From assembly GCF_000422825.1 (NCBI RefSeq), contig NZ_AUGU01000014.1, positions 372,001 to 436,000 on the forward strand: a stretch of 64,000 nucleotides of DNA, read 5' to 3'. Source of the DNA: Nocardioides insulae DSM 17944 (GTDB lineage: Bacteria > Actinomycetota > Actinomycetes > Propionibacteriales > Nocardioidaceae). The notes beneath the pieces were generated by a model. That model did not search any database and was not told the DNA's origin. It saw only the letters and a list, made by a program, of their open reading frames with translations. Shown piece after piece: positions 44,656 to 53,127 of the stretch (position 1 is its first letter; each line of letters starts with the position of its first letter). A program made the translations under genes and the position numbers.

Positions 44656-46215
44656 ATGAATACTCGAGCATGGAACGTTCGACTTCAGAACCTTGACGGT
44701 CGGAGCTGGAAGGGCCTTGCGGTCCTCTTATTCGTGATCCTGACACCACCGTTGATCCAGTGGTTGTTGATCGAAGAAGACCTGTTGGCCGTGGGGGCCA
44801 ACCTCGATGGTCTGGTGCTGGCTCCGACTGTCCTGGTGGCTGCGGCCGGCTTGTTCGTTGCACGACGGCTCCGCCCGGACAGCCTGGCACCCTGGATCCT
44901 GGCAGCCGTCACCGCGATCGGCATCAAGGCGGTCGGGCTGGCCGGGATGCAGTTGTCGGGTGAAGGTCTCACCACCAACGCGCATCGCTGGCTCGGCGTG
45001 GTGGACCTGGCCTTCGTCTGCTGCCTGATCGGGCTGGCCGCCCTCAACCGGCGGCCGTGGTTCGCCGCGATGCCGGTGGTCTGGGGACTCGTGCTCGGCC
45101 TGACGGCGAGCGTCGCACGTGGGCTCGTGCTGCGTACCGACCTGCTCCTCCGGGACGGCCCGCCCGAGCGGGTGGTCCAGTGCGCGGCGATCGTCGGCCT
45201 GATCAGCGTGCTGGGCCTGGCGGTGTATCGCAGCTCACGGCACCTGCCCGAGGTTTGCCGTTGCCTGGTGGCGGGAGTGGCCCTCTTCGGGCTGACCCGC
45301 CTGCTGCAGGCGGCCGGCCCCGGTGACCCGGTGCTGGCGATGTTCGCGGTGATCTCTGCGGCCCTGGCCGGCGGCGCGCTGCTGGAGGCCTCGGGGCGGG
45401 CGCTGCGGGCCAGTCTCGCCGCCCAGCAGGAGGGCGCCAGGGCGCTGGAGGACCACGTGGCCCAGATCGAACTGGAGGGCCGCACCCACCGCACCCAGCT
45501 GCACGAGATCGAGTCGGCCGTGATCGGGGTCGTCCGGGCCCACGAGCTGATCCGCCGGTCCGAGGGTGTGACCGAGGAGCGGCGTAACCGCCTGGAGCTG
45601 ATGATCGACGACGAGCTCGGCAGGCTCGAGCGCCTGCTGCAGCAGCGTGACGGGATCCTCGTCCCCGCCGGTATCGTCCCCCAACCGACCGAGCAGCCGG
45701 TCGCCCCCGCGGCGGTGATGGAGACGGCGGCCGAGAAGTCCGTCTCGACCCAGCCGTCCGGGCGCGGCGGGGAGCGGGAGGTGGACGGCGAGGAGTTCGA
45801 CCTGGACCGCACCCTGAGCACCCTGGCGACCGCGCACGAGGCCAAGGGCACCCCGGTCACCTGGCACCCGACCGGGCAGCGCCTGCGCGGCCACTGCGAC
45901 GAACTGGCCGAGGTGCTCAACATCTTGTTGGACAACGCCGCACGTCATGCCCGCTCGGGCGCCTCGGTGGCGGTCGAGGAGAAGGACGAGTCGGTGGAGA
46001 TCCTGGTCTCCGACTCCGGTCCGGGCGTCGATCCCGACTTGCGCGAGCGGCTCTTCCAGTTCGGTGAGCACGCACCGGGGTCGCCAGGACAGGGGATAGG
46101 GCTGCATCACGCCTCCGCCCTGATGTCGCAGGTCGGTGGATATCTCCGCCTGGGTGACCAGGTGGAGGGCCGGGGAGGCGCCACCTTCGTCGTCGGATTG
46201 CCGAGGGCGTCATGA
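44656..46215 (+). CDS. Sensor histidine kinase, multi-pass membrane
   Basis: A 519-residue protein. Roughly seven to eight hydrophobic helices fill residues ~15-260. A coiled region carries a putative phospho-acceptor (QLHEIESAVIGVVRAHELI), then a linker, then a HATPase domain with N-box NILLDNAARHARSG, G1 box DSGPGVDPDLRERLF and G2 box GQGIGLHHA. The sensor is wholly membranous, so the signal is probably membrane-borne or envelope-related. Its stop overlaps the next ATG (ATGA), coupling it to the response regulator. GGAG precedes the ATG at 44656. Confidence 0.87.
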   Translation: MNTRAWNVRLQNLDGRSWKGLAVLLFVILTPPLIQWLLIEEDLLAVGANLDGLVLAPTVLVAAAGLFVARRLRPDSLAPWILAAVTAIGIKAVGLAGMQLSGEGLTTNAHRWLGVVDLAFVCCLIGLAALNRRPWFAAMPVVWGLVLGLTASVARGLVLRTDLLLRDGPPERVVQCAAIVGLISVLGLAVYRSSRHLPEVCRCLVAGVALFGLTRLLQAAGPGDPVLAMFAVISAALAGGALLEASGRALRASLAAQQEGARALEDHVAQIELEGRTHRTQLHEIESAVIGVVRAHELIRRSEGVTEERRNRLELMIDDELGRLERLLQQRDGILVPAGIVPQPTEQPVAPAAVMETAAEKSVSTQPSGRGGEREVDGEEFDLDRTLSTLATAHEAKGTPVTWHPTGQRLRGHCDELAEVLNILLDNAARHARSGASVAVEEKDESVEILVSDSGPGVDPDLRERLFQFGEHAPGSPGQGIGLHHASALMSQVGGYLRLGDQVEGRGGATFVVGLPRAS

Positions 46216-46904
46216 CCGGCCCGAGCGTTCCCCGCGCGAAGTTCCGCGTCGCCCTTGTCGAGGACCACGCCCTCTTCGCCGAGTCCCTGGAACTGGCCCT
46301 CTCCGTCGAGGGGTACGACGTGAAGCGGATCCCGCTGGATCCGGAGGCGGTCAGCCAGGCCAGCCTGATCAACGCCGTCCTCAGGGCACGCCCACGGGTC
46401 GTCCTGCTCGACTTCGACCTGGGCCGGACCGGTGACGGCGTCCATCTCATCGGTCCCCTGGTCAAGGAGAACATCAACGTCGTCATCGTCACGGCGAGCA
46501 CCGAGGCGACCCGCTGGGGCCAGGCGCTCTGGCACGGCGCCAGAGCGGTGCTGCCCAAGTCCCGGCCGCTCAACGACATCCTCGGCGCCGTGCGACGCCT
46601 GCACCACGGGCAGGCGGTGCTGGACGTGAGCGAGCGGGAGCGGCTGATCGGGCTGTGGCGCACCCATCGGGCCGAGATGGGAGCGCTCGGGGAACGGATG
46701 GAGCGGCTCACCCATCGGGAGAGCGAGGTGCTCGGCCACCTGATGCTGGGCCACACCGTGCACGAGATCGCCGCGGTCAGCGTCGTCTCCGAGGCGACCG
46801 TGCGCACCCAGGTGAAGTCCATCCTGGCCAAGCTGGAGGTCTCCTCGCAGATCGCTGCGGTGGGACTCGCGCACCGGGTCGGGTGGACACCCCCGCCCGT
46901 GTGA
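46212..46904 (+). CDS. Response regulator, NarL/LuxR family
   Basis: A 230-residue regulator with a complete receiver: the acidic pocket in VALVEDHALF, phospho-acceptor Asp in VVLLDFDLG, the conserved Thr in VVIVTAS and Lys in AVLPKSRP. A linker helix and a LuxR helix-turn-helix follow (LTHRESEVLGHLMLG, VSEATVRTQVKSIL). It pairs with the overlapping upstream kinase. Its position at the head of the polysaccharide genes suggests that it controls them, which is an inference. Its helix-turn-helix is similar in style to that of the degenerate regulator at 43477. Confidence 0.92.
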   Translation: MTGPSVPRAKFRVALVEDHALFAESLELALSVEGYDVKRIPLDPEAVSQASLINAVLRARPRVVLLDFDLGRTGDGVHLIGPLVKENINVVIVTASTEATRWGQALWHGARAVLPKSRPLNDILGAVRRLHHGQAVLDVSERERLIGLWRTHRAEMGALGERMERLTHRESEVLGHLMLGHTVHEIAAVSVVSEATVRTQVKSILAKLEVSSQIAAVGLAHRVGWTPPPV

Positions 46905-46933
46905 GCGTTCGGGCGTCGGCCGCCGGCGGCCGC

Positions 46934-46957
46934 GCATGCCTGATTTGCGGCATGCGG
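46934..46957. promoter_or_regulatory. Inverted repeat upstream of the sugar transferase gene
   Basis: CGCATGCC and GGCATGCG are perfect 8-nt arms separated by TGATTTGC. They lie 29 bp after the response-regulator stop and 107 bp before the sugar transferase ATG. It could be an operator or a short terminator. Confidence 0.4.
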
Positions 46958-47064
46958 ACCGGCGGTCGACCTCGTCCTCCCGATGCTCGCCGTAGCGTGC
47001 GAACACCCGGCCGGATCGAGCATCGCCCCGCTCCGGACACGTCCCACCGAGAGGGAGGCAGCGC

Positions 47065-48384
47065 ATGGTCGCCTACGTCGCCCCACCCGCGCCGCCCGCT
47101 CCGGCCGGGGTCCGCTCCTGGGCACGCGGCCACACCCGGTCGCTCGGCCGGGTGTGGCCGCTGCTGCTGCCGACGACGGACCTGGTCGTCGCCGGAGCCG
47201 TCGCGCTGCTGATCGGGCTGTCGGTGACCCAGGCGGGGATCGCAGTGGTCCTCTGGGTCGCGCTGGTGGCGCTGACCGCTCGGGTGGGCTCCCCGACAGC
47301 CGCCCCGACCGCGGGCGTCCTGCGGGCCGTGGTGAGTGCCGGCCTGGCCTGCTGGATCGCCGGAGCGGTGCTGACCCTGCCGACCGGCGACGTGCAGTTG
47401 GCCGTGCTCGTGCTCGCCTGCGGGCTCGGGTCCTGGCTGACCCGCGCCCTGCTCCGACCCAGGAGCCAGCGGGTGCTGGTCGTGGGTGGGGAGGAGCGCC
47501 ACCAGGTGGCCGCCGACCTGCTGGCCGGCAGCCAGGGCCGGCTGGTCCCCGTCGGTGTCAGCGACCCGGACGAGGCCGATCTCGCGGTCATCGAGCACGG
47601 CCCCGACGCCGTTCTGGTGCTGCCGGGCGTCGACGCCCGAGTCGTGCGCCGGCTGAGCTGGGATCTCGAAGCATTCGGAACGCCTCTCCTGGTCGGCACG
47701 GGCCTGATCGATGTGGCGGTACGCCGGAGCCAGCCCCTCCGGCTCGGCAGCGTCGGCGCGATCCGGGTCCAGCCGCCACCGCGGCGCGGTGCCCGGCGCT
47801 GGGTGAAGCAGGCGTGGGAACGCGCCGCCGCGGCGCTCGCCCTGGTGCTGCTGGCCCCGCTGCTGCTGGCGGTGGCGGTCGCGATCCGGCTGGACTCCCG
47901 CGGACCGGTGCTGTTCCGGCAGACCCGGGTCGGTCGACACGGCCGCCCCTTCACCATGATCAAGCTCCGCACGATGACCACCGACGCTGAGCGGGTCAAG
48001 AGCTCACTGGGCCAGCGTGAGGGCCACGTGCTGTTCAAGATGACCGCTGATCCCCGGATCACCCGCGTGGGTCGCTGGCTGCGGCGAGCGTCGCTGGATG
48101 AGGTCCCGCAACTGTTCAACGTCGTCCGCGGGGAGATGTCACTCGTCGGACCGCGCCCGGCGCTTCCCGACGAGGTCGCCCGCTACGACATCGACCCGCT
48201 CCGCCGACTGGCCGTGACGCCGGGGCTCACCGGCCTGTGGCAGGTCTCCGGGCGGTCCGACCTGTCCTGGGAGGACTCGGTCCGCCTCGACCTCGACTAC
48301 GTCGACAACTGGTCGCTCCGGCTGGACCTGGGCATCCTCGCCCGTACCGTGCGGGCCGTCCTCACCGGCAACGGCGCATACTGA
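47065..48384 (+). CDS. Polyprenyl-phosphate sugar-1-phosphate transferase (priming enzyme)
   Basis: A 439-residue protein. The N-terminal part has several membrane helices and a Rossmann-like segment (VLVVGGEERHQVAADLL). The C-terminal ~200 residues form the bacterial sugar transferase domain: a re-entrant helix (ALALVLLAPLLLAVAVAI), the basic/acidic pocket FTMIKLRTM, SLDEVPQLFNVVRGEMSLVGPRP (quoted in its core) and PGLTGLWQVSGRSD. Such enzymes attach the first sugar phosphate to undecaprenyl phosphate to start exopolysaccharide or glycan synthesis. GAGGGAGG precedes the ATG. It probably begins the polysaccharide pathway of this locus. Confidence 0.92.
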   Translation: MVAYVAPPAPPAPAGVRSWARGHTRSLGRVWPLLLPTTDLVVAGAVALLIGLSVTQAGIAVVLWVALVALTARVGSPTAAPTAGVLRAVVSAGLACWIAGAVLTLPTGDVQLAVLVLACGLGSWLTRALLRPRSQRVLVVGGEERHQVAADLLAGSQGRLVPVGVSDPDEADLAVIEHGPDAVLVLPGVDARVVRRLSWDLEAFGTPLLVGTGLIDVAVRRSQPLRLGSVGAIRVQPPPRRGARRWVKQAWERAAAALALVLLAPLLLAVAVAIRLDSRGPVLFRQTRVGRHGRPFTMIKLRTMTTDAERVKSSLGQREGHVLFKMTADPRITRVGRWLRRASLDEVPQLFNVVRGEMSLVGPRPALPDEVARYDIDPLRRLAVTPGLTGLWQVSGRSDLSWEDSVRLDLDYVDNWSLRLDLGILARTVRAVLTGNGAY

Positions 48385-48448
48385 ACCTTCCGTGGCCGCC
48401 GCTCCGGTGGCCGCCCCCGTCCCGGCCTCTGCCCAGGCCTCCGATGCC

Positions 48449-48504
48449 GGCCTCCTGAGCCCCCCGCGGTGCCCCACGTCCGCGAGAGCGTGGCTCAGGA
48501 GGCC
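48449..48504. terminator. Perfect 13-bp inverted repeat between convergent genes
   Basis: Arms GGCCTCCTGAGCC and GGCTCAGGAGGCC flank 30 nt that contain an inner CGCGG/CCGCG stem. It lies between the sugar transferase and acetyltransferase stops and is likely a bidirectional terminator. Confidence 0.55.
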
Positions 48505-48600
48505 CTCGGTCGCGATCGGGCAGGCACGCACGTCGTCTCGGCGGGTGCGGGCCGGTCGACCCGGTGCCGACGGAGTCCCGGGGAGCGGGATCGGCGGGGG

Positions 48601-49293
48601 TCAGGCGTCGCGCAGCAGGCCGTCGTCGTCCAGGGTGTGGACCGCGCCGGTGCGCGGGCAGTGCCAGTGGCCCTCGGCGTCCTCGACGAGTGGCACGCCG
48701 GCTCGCCCGACCCAACCGATCCGGCGGGCCGGCGTACCGGCCACCAGGGCGTAGTCGGGGACGTCACGGGTGACCACCGAGCCGGCCGCCACCAGGGCCC
48801 AGCGGCCGATGGTCACCGGTGCCACGCAGACGGCTCGGGCACCGATGCTCGCTCCGGTGCGGATCGTGACCGCGACGAGGTCCCAGTCCTCGGCACCCTT
48901 GAGGTCGCCCTCCGGGGTGACGGCGCGGGGGAAGGTGTCGTTGGTGAGGACGACGGCGGGGCCCACGAAGACGCCGTCCTCGAGTAGGGCGGGTTCGTAG
49001 ACCAGGGCGTGGTTCTGGATCTTGCACCGGTCGCCGACGACGACTCCGGGGCCGAGGTAGACCCCGCGCCCGATATTGCACTCGGCGCCGACGCGGACGT
49101 CCTCGCGCACCTGGGTGAGGTGCCAGACGCGGGTGCCGGGGCCGAGGGTGGCCGTCGGGTCCAGGTCGACGCCGTCGGCCACCCGGGCGCCCTCCGCTGC
49201 GGTCGGGGCTGCGGTCGGGGCTGCGGTCGGGGCTGCGGTCGAACCGGAGGCAGCGGGCGCAACGTGCCCGGTGGGCGCGGCAGGCGGAGTCAT
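48601..49293 (-). CDS. Hexapeptide-repeat acetyltransferase, WbpD-like
   Basis: A 230-residue left-handed beta-helix protein. From about residue 45 the hexapeptide repeats run through TRVWHLTQVREDVRVG, CNIGRGVYLGPGVVVGD, KIQNHALVYEPALLEDG and GRWALVAAGSVVTRDV. The pattern closely follows WbpD-type enzymes, which acetylate the 3-amino group of UDP-2-acetamido-3-amino sugars. The N-terminal ~40 residues contain three to four APTA units encoded by a 12-bp tandem repeat. The matching oxidoreductase and aminotransferases lie 10-14 kb away in the same locus. Confidence 0.85.
   Translation of the reverse strand: MTPPAAPTGHVAPAASGSTAAPTAAPTAAPTAAEGARVADGVDLDPTATLGPGTRVWHLTQVREDVRVGAECNIGRGVYLGPGVVVGDRCKIQNHALVYEPALLEDGVFVGPAVVLTNDTFPRAVTPEGDLKGAEDWDLVAVTIRTGASIGARAVCVAPVTIGRWALVAAGSVVTRDVPDYALVAGTPARRIGWVGRAGVPLVEDAEGHWHCPRTGAVHTLDDDGLLRDA
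49201..49241. repeat. 12-bp tandem repeat, three copies
   Basis: GGTCGGGGCTGC occurs three times in a row followed by a partial copy, inside the acetyltransferase gene. It encodes the Ala-Pro-Thr-Ala repeats near the N-terminus. Copy number may vary between strains without breaking the frame. Confidence 0.8.
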
Positions 49294-49506
49294 ATCTCCA
49301 GCACACCGCGCCCGGGCGGTTGGCGGCGTGGGCCTGAGGGCCGCGTACCCCGGATGGGGTAGTCCTCAGCCTGGATCCGGCGAGCCTGCCCCTGCTGCGC
49401 GCCGCCATCCGGGCGTCGGCGGCGTTGTCGCGCCTCGACGGAATTCCGCAGTGCCGGCACCCCCCACCGTTGACGCTCGCGACGGTGACGGTCGGTGGAT
49501 CCGGGC

Positions 49507-50604
49507 TCACCGCACGACGGTGGGCGACCAGGCCTCCTCGAGGAGCACCCGGGGGACCGCGCCTGGGGTGAGATCGAGGGCCCACACGTCGGTGACGCTG
49601 GGCCGGTCCGGGCGGGGGAGCCCGTACAGGACGGTGTCGTCGTCGAGCCAGGCGAGTTGGTCGTCCACGTTGCGCGTCTCACCGTCGAGCATCGTGCGCT
49701 CGCCGCTGGCGAGGTCGAGGACCGCGGGGGCCCAGCGGCTGCCGCCACCGGGCTCCTTGACGACCTGCTTGAAGGCGATCCGGCTGCCGTCCGGCGAGAG
49801 CGAGGGGCACTCCACCGTGTCGGCGACGGTGGTGAGGGTGCGCGCCGCCAGGTCCCCACGGGCCAGATAGGTCTTCGAGCCGGTGGCGACGGTGGCGTAG
49901 AACGTGCGGTCGTCGAGGAAGGTGACGCCCCAGGTGTTGCGATCCACCGGCGCCCGCTCCTCGCCGTCGAGGATCAGCGTGAAGCTCTCCAGGTTGCCGA
50001 GGCTGCGCCCGTTCACCTCGCGGATCACGGTGGCGGTGGAGAAGCCGGTGGTCATGTAGGAGTGACCGGTCACGAACACGGTGGTCGCCACCAGGCTGCC
50101 GTCGGGGGAGAGCCGGGTCCGGCTGGGGATCCCGGGCAGGTCGGTGGCCCCGATGCGCTGCCAGTCGCTGTCGTAGTCCTCGGCGGAGTAGCGGGTCACG
50201 ACCCCGGGCTCGGTGCGCAGGCAGGAGGCCCCGGTGCCACCGGCGGCGACCCGGTCGCAGCTGACGTCGGTGAAGGCGCGCGGCCCTGCGGGGTCGGCCA
50301 GCGACGCCTCGGCGACGTGGCCGTACTCGGCGTCGGCCCCGGTGTGCCGGAAGACCAGGTGCGGCCCGGGTCCGAGCTCGGTGAGTCCCGCGGTGGCCAT
50401 CGCGGGGGCGCGATCCTCCTGCGCCTGGGTACGACGCAGCTCGCCGAGCCCGAACGCGGTGGCCGCTCCGACCACCAGCACCACCACCAGCGCGAAGACC
50501 ACGCCGCGGGCCCGGCCTCCGGAGACCCCCCGGTCTGGCCGGTCAGAGGGGGCGTCGACGGCCGCGTCGGCATCGTGTGTCTCGGGTGCGGGCTCCCGGG
50601 TCAT
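49507..50604 (-). CDS. Membrane-anchored propeller-like protein, unknown function
   Basis: A 365-residue protein. An acidic cytoplasmic N-terminus of ~30 residues precedes one transmembrane helix (GVVFALVVVLVVGAATAFGLG). The external part looks like a TolB/WD40-type beta-propeller with repeated LSPDGS turns (RLSPDGSLVATT and SLSPDGSRIAFK) and strand-rich blades ending in DVWALDLT. The ATG overlaps the stop of the MFS gene (ATGA), so the two are translationally coupled. Its job may be linked to the transporter or to the secreted polymer. No enzyme motif is seen. Confidence 0.75.
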   Translation of the reverse strand: MTREPAPETHDADAAVDAPSDRPDRGVSGGRARGVVFALVVVLVVGAATAFGLGELRRTQAQEDRAPAMATAGLTELGPGPHLVFRHTGADAEYGHVAEASLADPAGPRAFTDVSCDRVAAGGTGASCLRTEPGVVTRYSAEDYDSDWQRIGATDLPGIPSRTRLSPDGSLVATTVFVTGHSYMTTGFSTATVIREVNGRSLGNLESFTLILDGEERAPVDRNTWGVTFLDDRTFYATVATGSKTYLARGDLAARTLTTVADTVECPSLSPDGSRIAFKQVVKEPGGGSRWAPAVLDLASGERTMLDGETRNVDDQLAWLDDDTVLYGLPRPDRPSVTDVWALDLTPGAVPRVLLEEAWSPTVVR

Positions 50605-51863
50605 GCCGGTAGGTCCGTCCGGCGCAGGACGCGCACCCCGACGGGGAGGGCGAGGACCAGGACGGCAGCCACGACGAGGAGTGCGTCCCGGGGCCCCACG
50701 GCGTACCACAGGACGCCGAAGCCGCTGGCCGCCGCGAGCCGGGCGACGGCGACGGCGGTCTGGGCCATCGCGATCCCGGTGGCGCGCGCGGTCGCCGGGA
50801 CGACCCGCTCGGCGACGGCGGGCAGGACGCCGTCGGTGGCGGCGTAGAACAGGCCGAGCAGGAGGAGCACACCCGCGGTGGCGATCATCCCGCCCGACCC
50901 GCCCGCCGCGCACAGGTAGGCGCCCGCCAGCGGGAGGTGGCCCAGCACCAGCACCTTGGCCCGTCCGATTCGGTCGGCCAGTCGGCCGACGGGGATGGCG
51001 AGGGCGAGGAAGACGACGTTGGTGCCGACGTAGAGCATCGGGAACCAGGCGGCGGCGAAGCCGCTGTTCTCCAGCAGCGCCAGATAGACGAAGCCGTCGC
51101 CGACGGTGACCAGGGCCAGGCCCCCGGCGACGAGCACCGTACGCCGCAGGCCGGGCGTGCTCGCCGCGCGCCAGCGCACCCGGGGGCGGGGCTGCGCCGG
51201 GGTGGGCACCGCGTCGCGGGCGGCCCGGGCTCCGGCCCGCCACGGCACGAAGAGGGCGAGGGCGGCGACGCCGAGCAGGGCGAACCCGAGCGAGACCACC
51301 AGGACGGTCCTGTACCCGTCGGTGATCTGCCACAGGATCACGAAGGCGAGCAGTGGTCCGAGCGCGGCGCCGGTCGTGTCCAGGGCCCGGTGGACGCCGA
51401 AGGCGCGACCCAGGTGCGCCGAGGGGCTGCTCGCCGCGATCATCGCGTCGCGGGGCGCCGTCCGGATGCCCTTGCCGACCCGGTCGGCGGAGAGGACGGC
51501 GGAGATCGAGCCGAATCCACCGGCGAAGAGCAGGCCCACCCGGGCCAGCGCGGAGATCCCGTAGCCGGCCAGCGCGACCGGCATCGGCCGGTGCCAGCGG
51601 TCGGCGGCCCAGCCGGCGGCGATCCGCACCACCGCGGACACCCCCTGGTAGAGCCCCTCGACGACGCCGTAGGCGACCGGGGAGAGACCGACCACGGCGG
51701 TGAGGTAGATGGGCATGATCGCGGCGACCGACTCGCTCGACACGTCGGTCAGCAGGCTGACCGTGCCGAGCACCAGCACCAGCCGGGCCACCCGCGGGCG
51801 CGCCCCCGCGGGCGCGGCCGACGCGTCACCGCGGGTGGGGCGGTCCCTCAGGGTCAGATACAT
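50601..51863 (-). CDS. MFS transporter
   Basis: A 420-residue major facilitator with about twelve helices. The loop between helices 2 and 3 has AAGWAADRWHRP, a form of the MFS motif A, repeated in the second half as PVGRLADRIGRAK. GKGIRTAPRDAMIAAS, a pattern of a recognised MFS subgroup, lies before helix 5. A Pro/Arg-rich loop joins the halves. The substrate is unknown. It may export a metabolite or part of the surface polymer, since it is coupled to a membrane-anchored external protein inside a polysaccharide locus. Confidence 0.88.
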   Translation of the reverse strand: MYLTLRDRPTRGDASAAPAGARPRVARLVLVLGTVSLLTDVSSESVAAIMPIYLTAVVGLSPVAYGVVEGLYQGVSAVVRIAAGWAADRWHRPMPVALAGYGISALARVGLLFAGGFGSISAVLSADRVGKGIRTAPRDAMIAASSPSAHLGRAFGVHRALDTTGAALGPLLAFVILWQITDGYRTVLVVSLGFALLGVAALALFVPWRAGARAARDAVPTPAQPRPRVRWRAASTPGLRRTVLVAGGLALVTVGDGFVYLALLENSGFAAAWFPMLYVGTNVVFLALAIPVGRLADRIGRAKVLVLGHLPLAGAYLCAAGGSGGMIATAGVLLLLGLFYAATDGVLPAVAERVVPATARATGIAMAQTAVAVARLAAASGFGVLWYAVGPRDALLVVAAVLVLALPVGVRVLRRTDLPA

Positions 51864-51928
51864 CGGGCGCTTCCTGATCGGTTGGGCTCGGACGTCGGCG
51901 GGAGGCTCGGCGCCTGCGGGCGGTCGCG

Positions 51929-52666
51929 TCAGGTGACGTGGAGGACGGCGTAGACCGAGTACGCGCGTGCCTCGCCCGTCCCGGTCAGTTCGGTGACGGA
52001 GACGGTCACCGCGTCGCTGCGGCGGCGGAAGGCCGCGCCGGGCAGGTTCTCGACCGAGCGGGTCTCGACCTCGCGGTAGCCGTGGGCGGCCAACCGCACC
52101 CGGTAGTCGAGCAGCGGGTCGCAGCCCTTCGCGCAGGAGGCGGTCAGCGCGACCTGGACGACGGAGCCGGCCCGGCTCACGCTGCTGGTCCCGACCGTGC
52201 TGCGGGCTGCCGGCCGGAGGGCGGGCGGTACGCCGGCGACCAATTGCCCGACCGCCAGGTCGCTGGTCGGCGGGGGACCGCCCAGCAGCGGTCCCCACAC
52301 CTTCGGCGAGGGCCGCGGGGGGATCACTCCGACCTCTCCCAGGTCGCCGGCGTCGGCCTCGGCACCCGCGGCCACGGGAACCCGGCTGCCGCGGGAGCGC
52401 TGTCCGCCCTGCTCCGCCGACCCGGCCGAGGAGGGGGACAGGCTCGGCCCGCCGTTCGGCCCGGCCGGGTCCGCGGACCCGCTCCCGGATCTGTTCCCGC
52501 GGTCGCTCGCGGCCGGGTCGGAGGGCGAGGACGCGACCCCGTCGGCCGCACGGGCGTCGCCGTCGGCCGGCGTACCGGCCGGGTCGCCGGGTGCGAGCGC
52601 CCAGTAGAACACTCCGCCGAGGATCACTCCCGCGACCGTGAGCAGCAGCACGCGAGGCACGCGCAA
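51929..52666 (-). CDS. Secreted or membrane-anchored protein with proline-rich linker, unknown function
   Basis: A 245-residue protein. A hydrophobic N-terminal segment (VLLLTVAGVILGGVFYWALA) acts as signal or anchor. About 80 residues of Pro/Ser/Gly/Asp linker follow, then a C-terminal ~100-residue domain with two cysteines (SCAKGCDPLL) and beta strands (SVVQVALTA, AVTVSVTELTG, YSVYAVLHV). No family is recognised. The start is uncertain: TTG 52666 lies 4 nt after GGAGG, and GTG 52660 lies 10 nt after it. It reads away from the glycosyltransferase gene and lies upstream of the MFS gene. Confidence 0.65.
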   Translation of the reverse strand: MRVPRVLLLTVAGVILGGVFYWALAPGDPAGTPADGDARAADGVASSPSDPAASDRGNRSGSGSADPAGPNGGPSLSPSSAGSAEQGGQRSRGSRVPVAAGAEADAGDLGEVGVIPPRPSPKVWGPLLGGPPPTSDLAVGQLVAGVPPALRPAARSTVGTSSVSRAGSVVQVALTASCAKGCDPLLDYRVRLAAHGYREVETRSVENLPGAAFRRRSDAVTVSVTELTGTGEARAYSVYAVLHVT

Positions 52667-53127
52667 CGGTCCTCCCTGGGTGGTTCGTCTCGGTGACTCC
52701 GGACCGAGCCGGCGGGATGATGAGGGGCGCCCACGAGATCCCTGCCGAAGGATCACGTGGACGACCCGCTGGAGAGAGTCCACGCACCCTGGTGCTGGCC
52801 GGATCGGGATCACCGCGGTGATGCCCCAAATTGGGGACGCGGTAGGCCGGGTCGCCGCGACCCCGCCCACGACCCGGCGGTGCGCTCGCGCCGACAGCCG
52901 GCCGCTCCCGCGTCGTTCGCCGGACCTGGTCGCCGGGAGTCGGTGAACCGTGGCCGGTGACCCGCAGCGCCGGTCACCAATAGTGGGGAACCGGACCCGG
53001 TGCGCGGCCGGGGGGCCGCGGTTCCCACCACATAGTGCGAGGCGTGGGCGCGGCCATGCGGTCCGTGGTGACCGATGCGGCCGCGGTCGCGCTCGGACGA
53101 GTCGTGGGGACCTCGGAAGGAACGCGC
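52667..53127. promoter_or_regulatory. 461-bp divergent control region with two adjacent palindromes
   Basis: ATCACCGCGGTGAT at 52809-52822 is a perfect 14-bp palindrome. One base later CCCCAAATTGGGG (52824-52836) is palindromic except for its central base. CCAATAGTGGGGAA near 52981 resembles the second site. No gene is convincing here. The region separates the proline-rich secreted protein gene from the glycosyltransferase gene and probably holds regulator sites. Confidence 0.5.
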
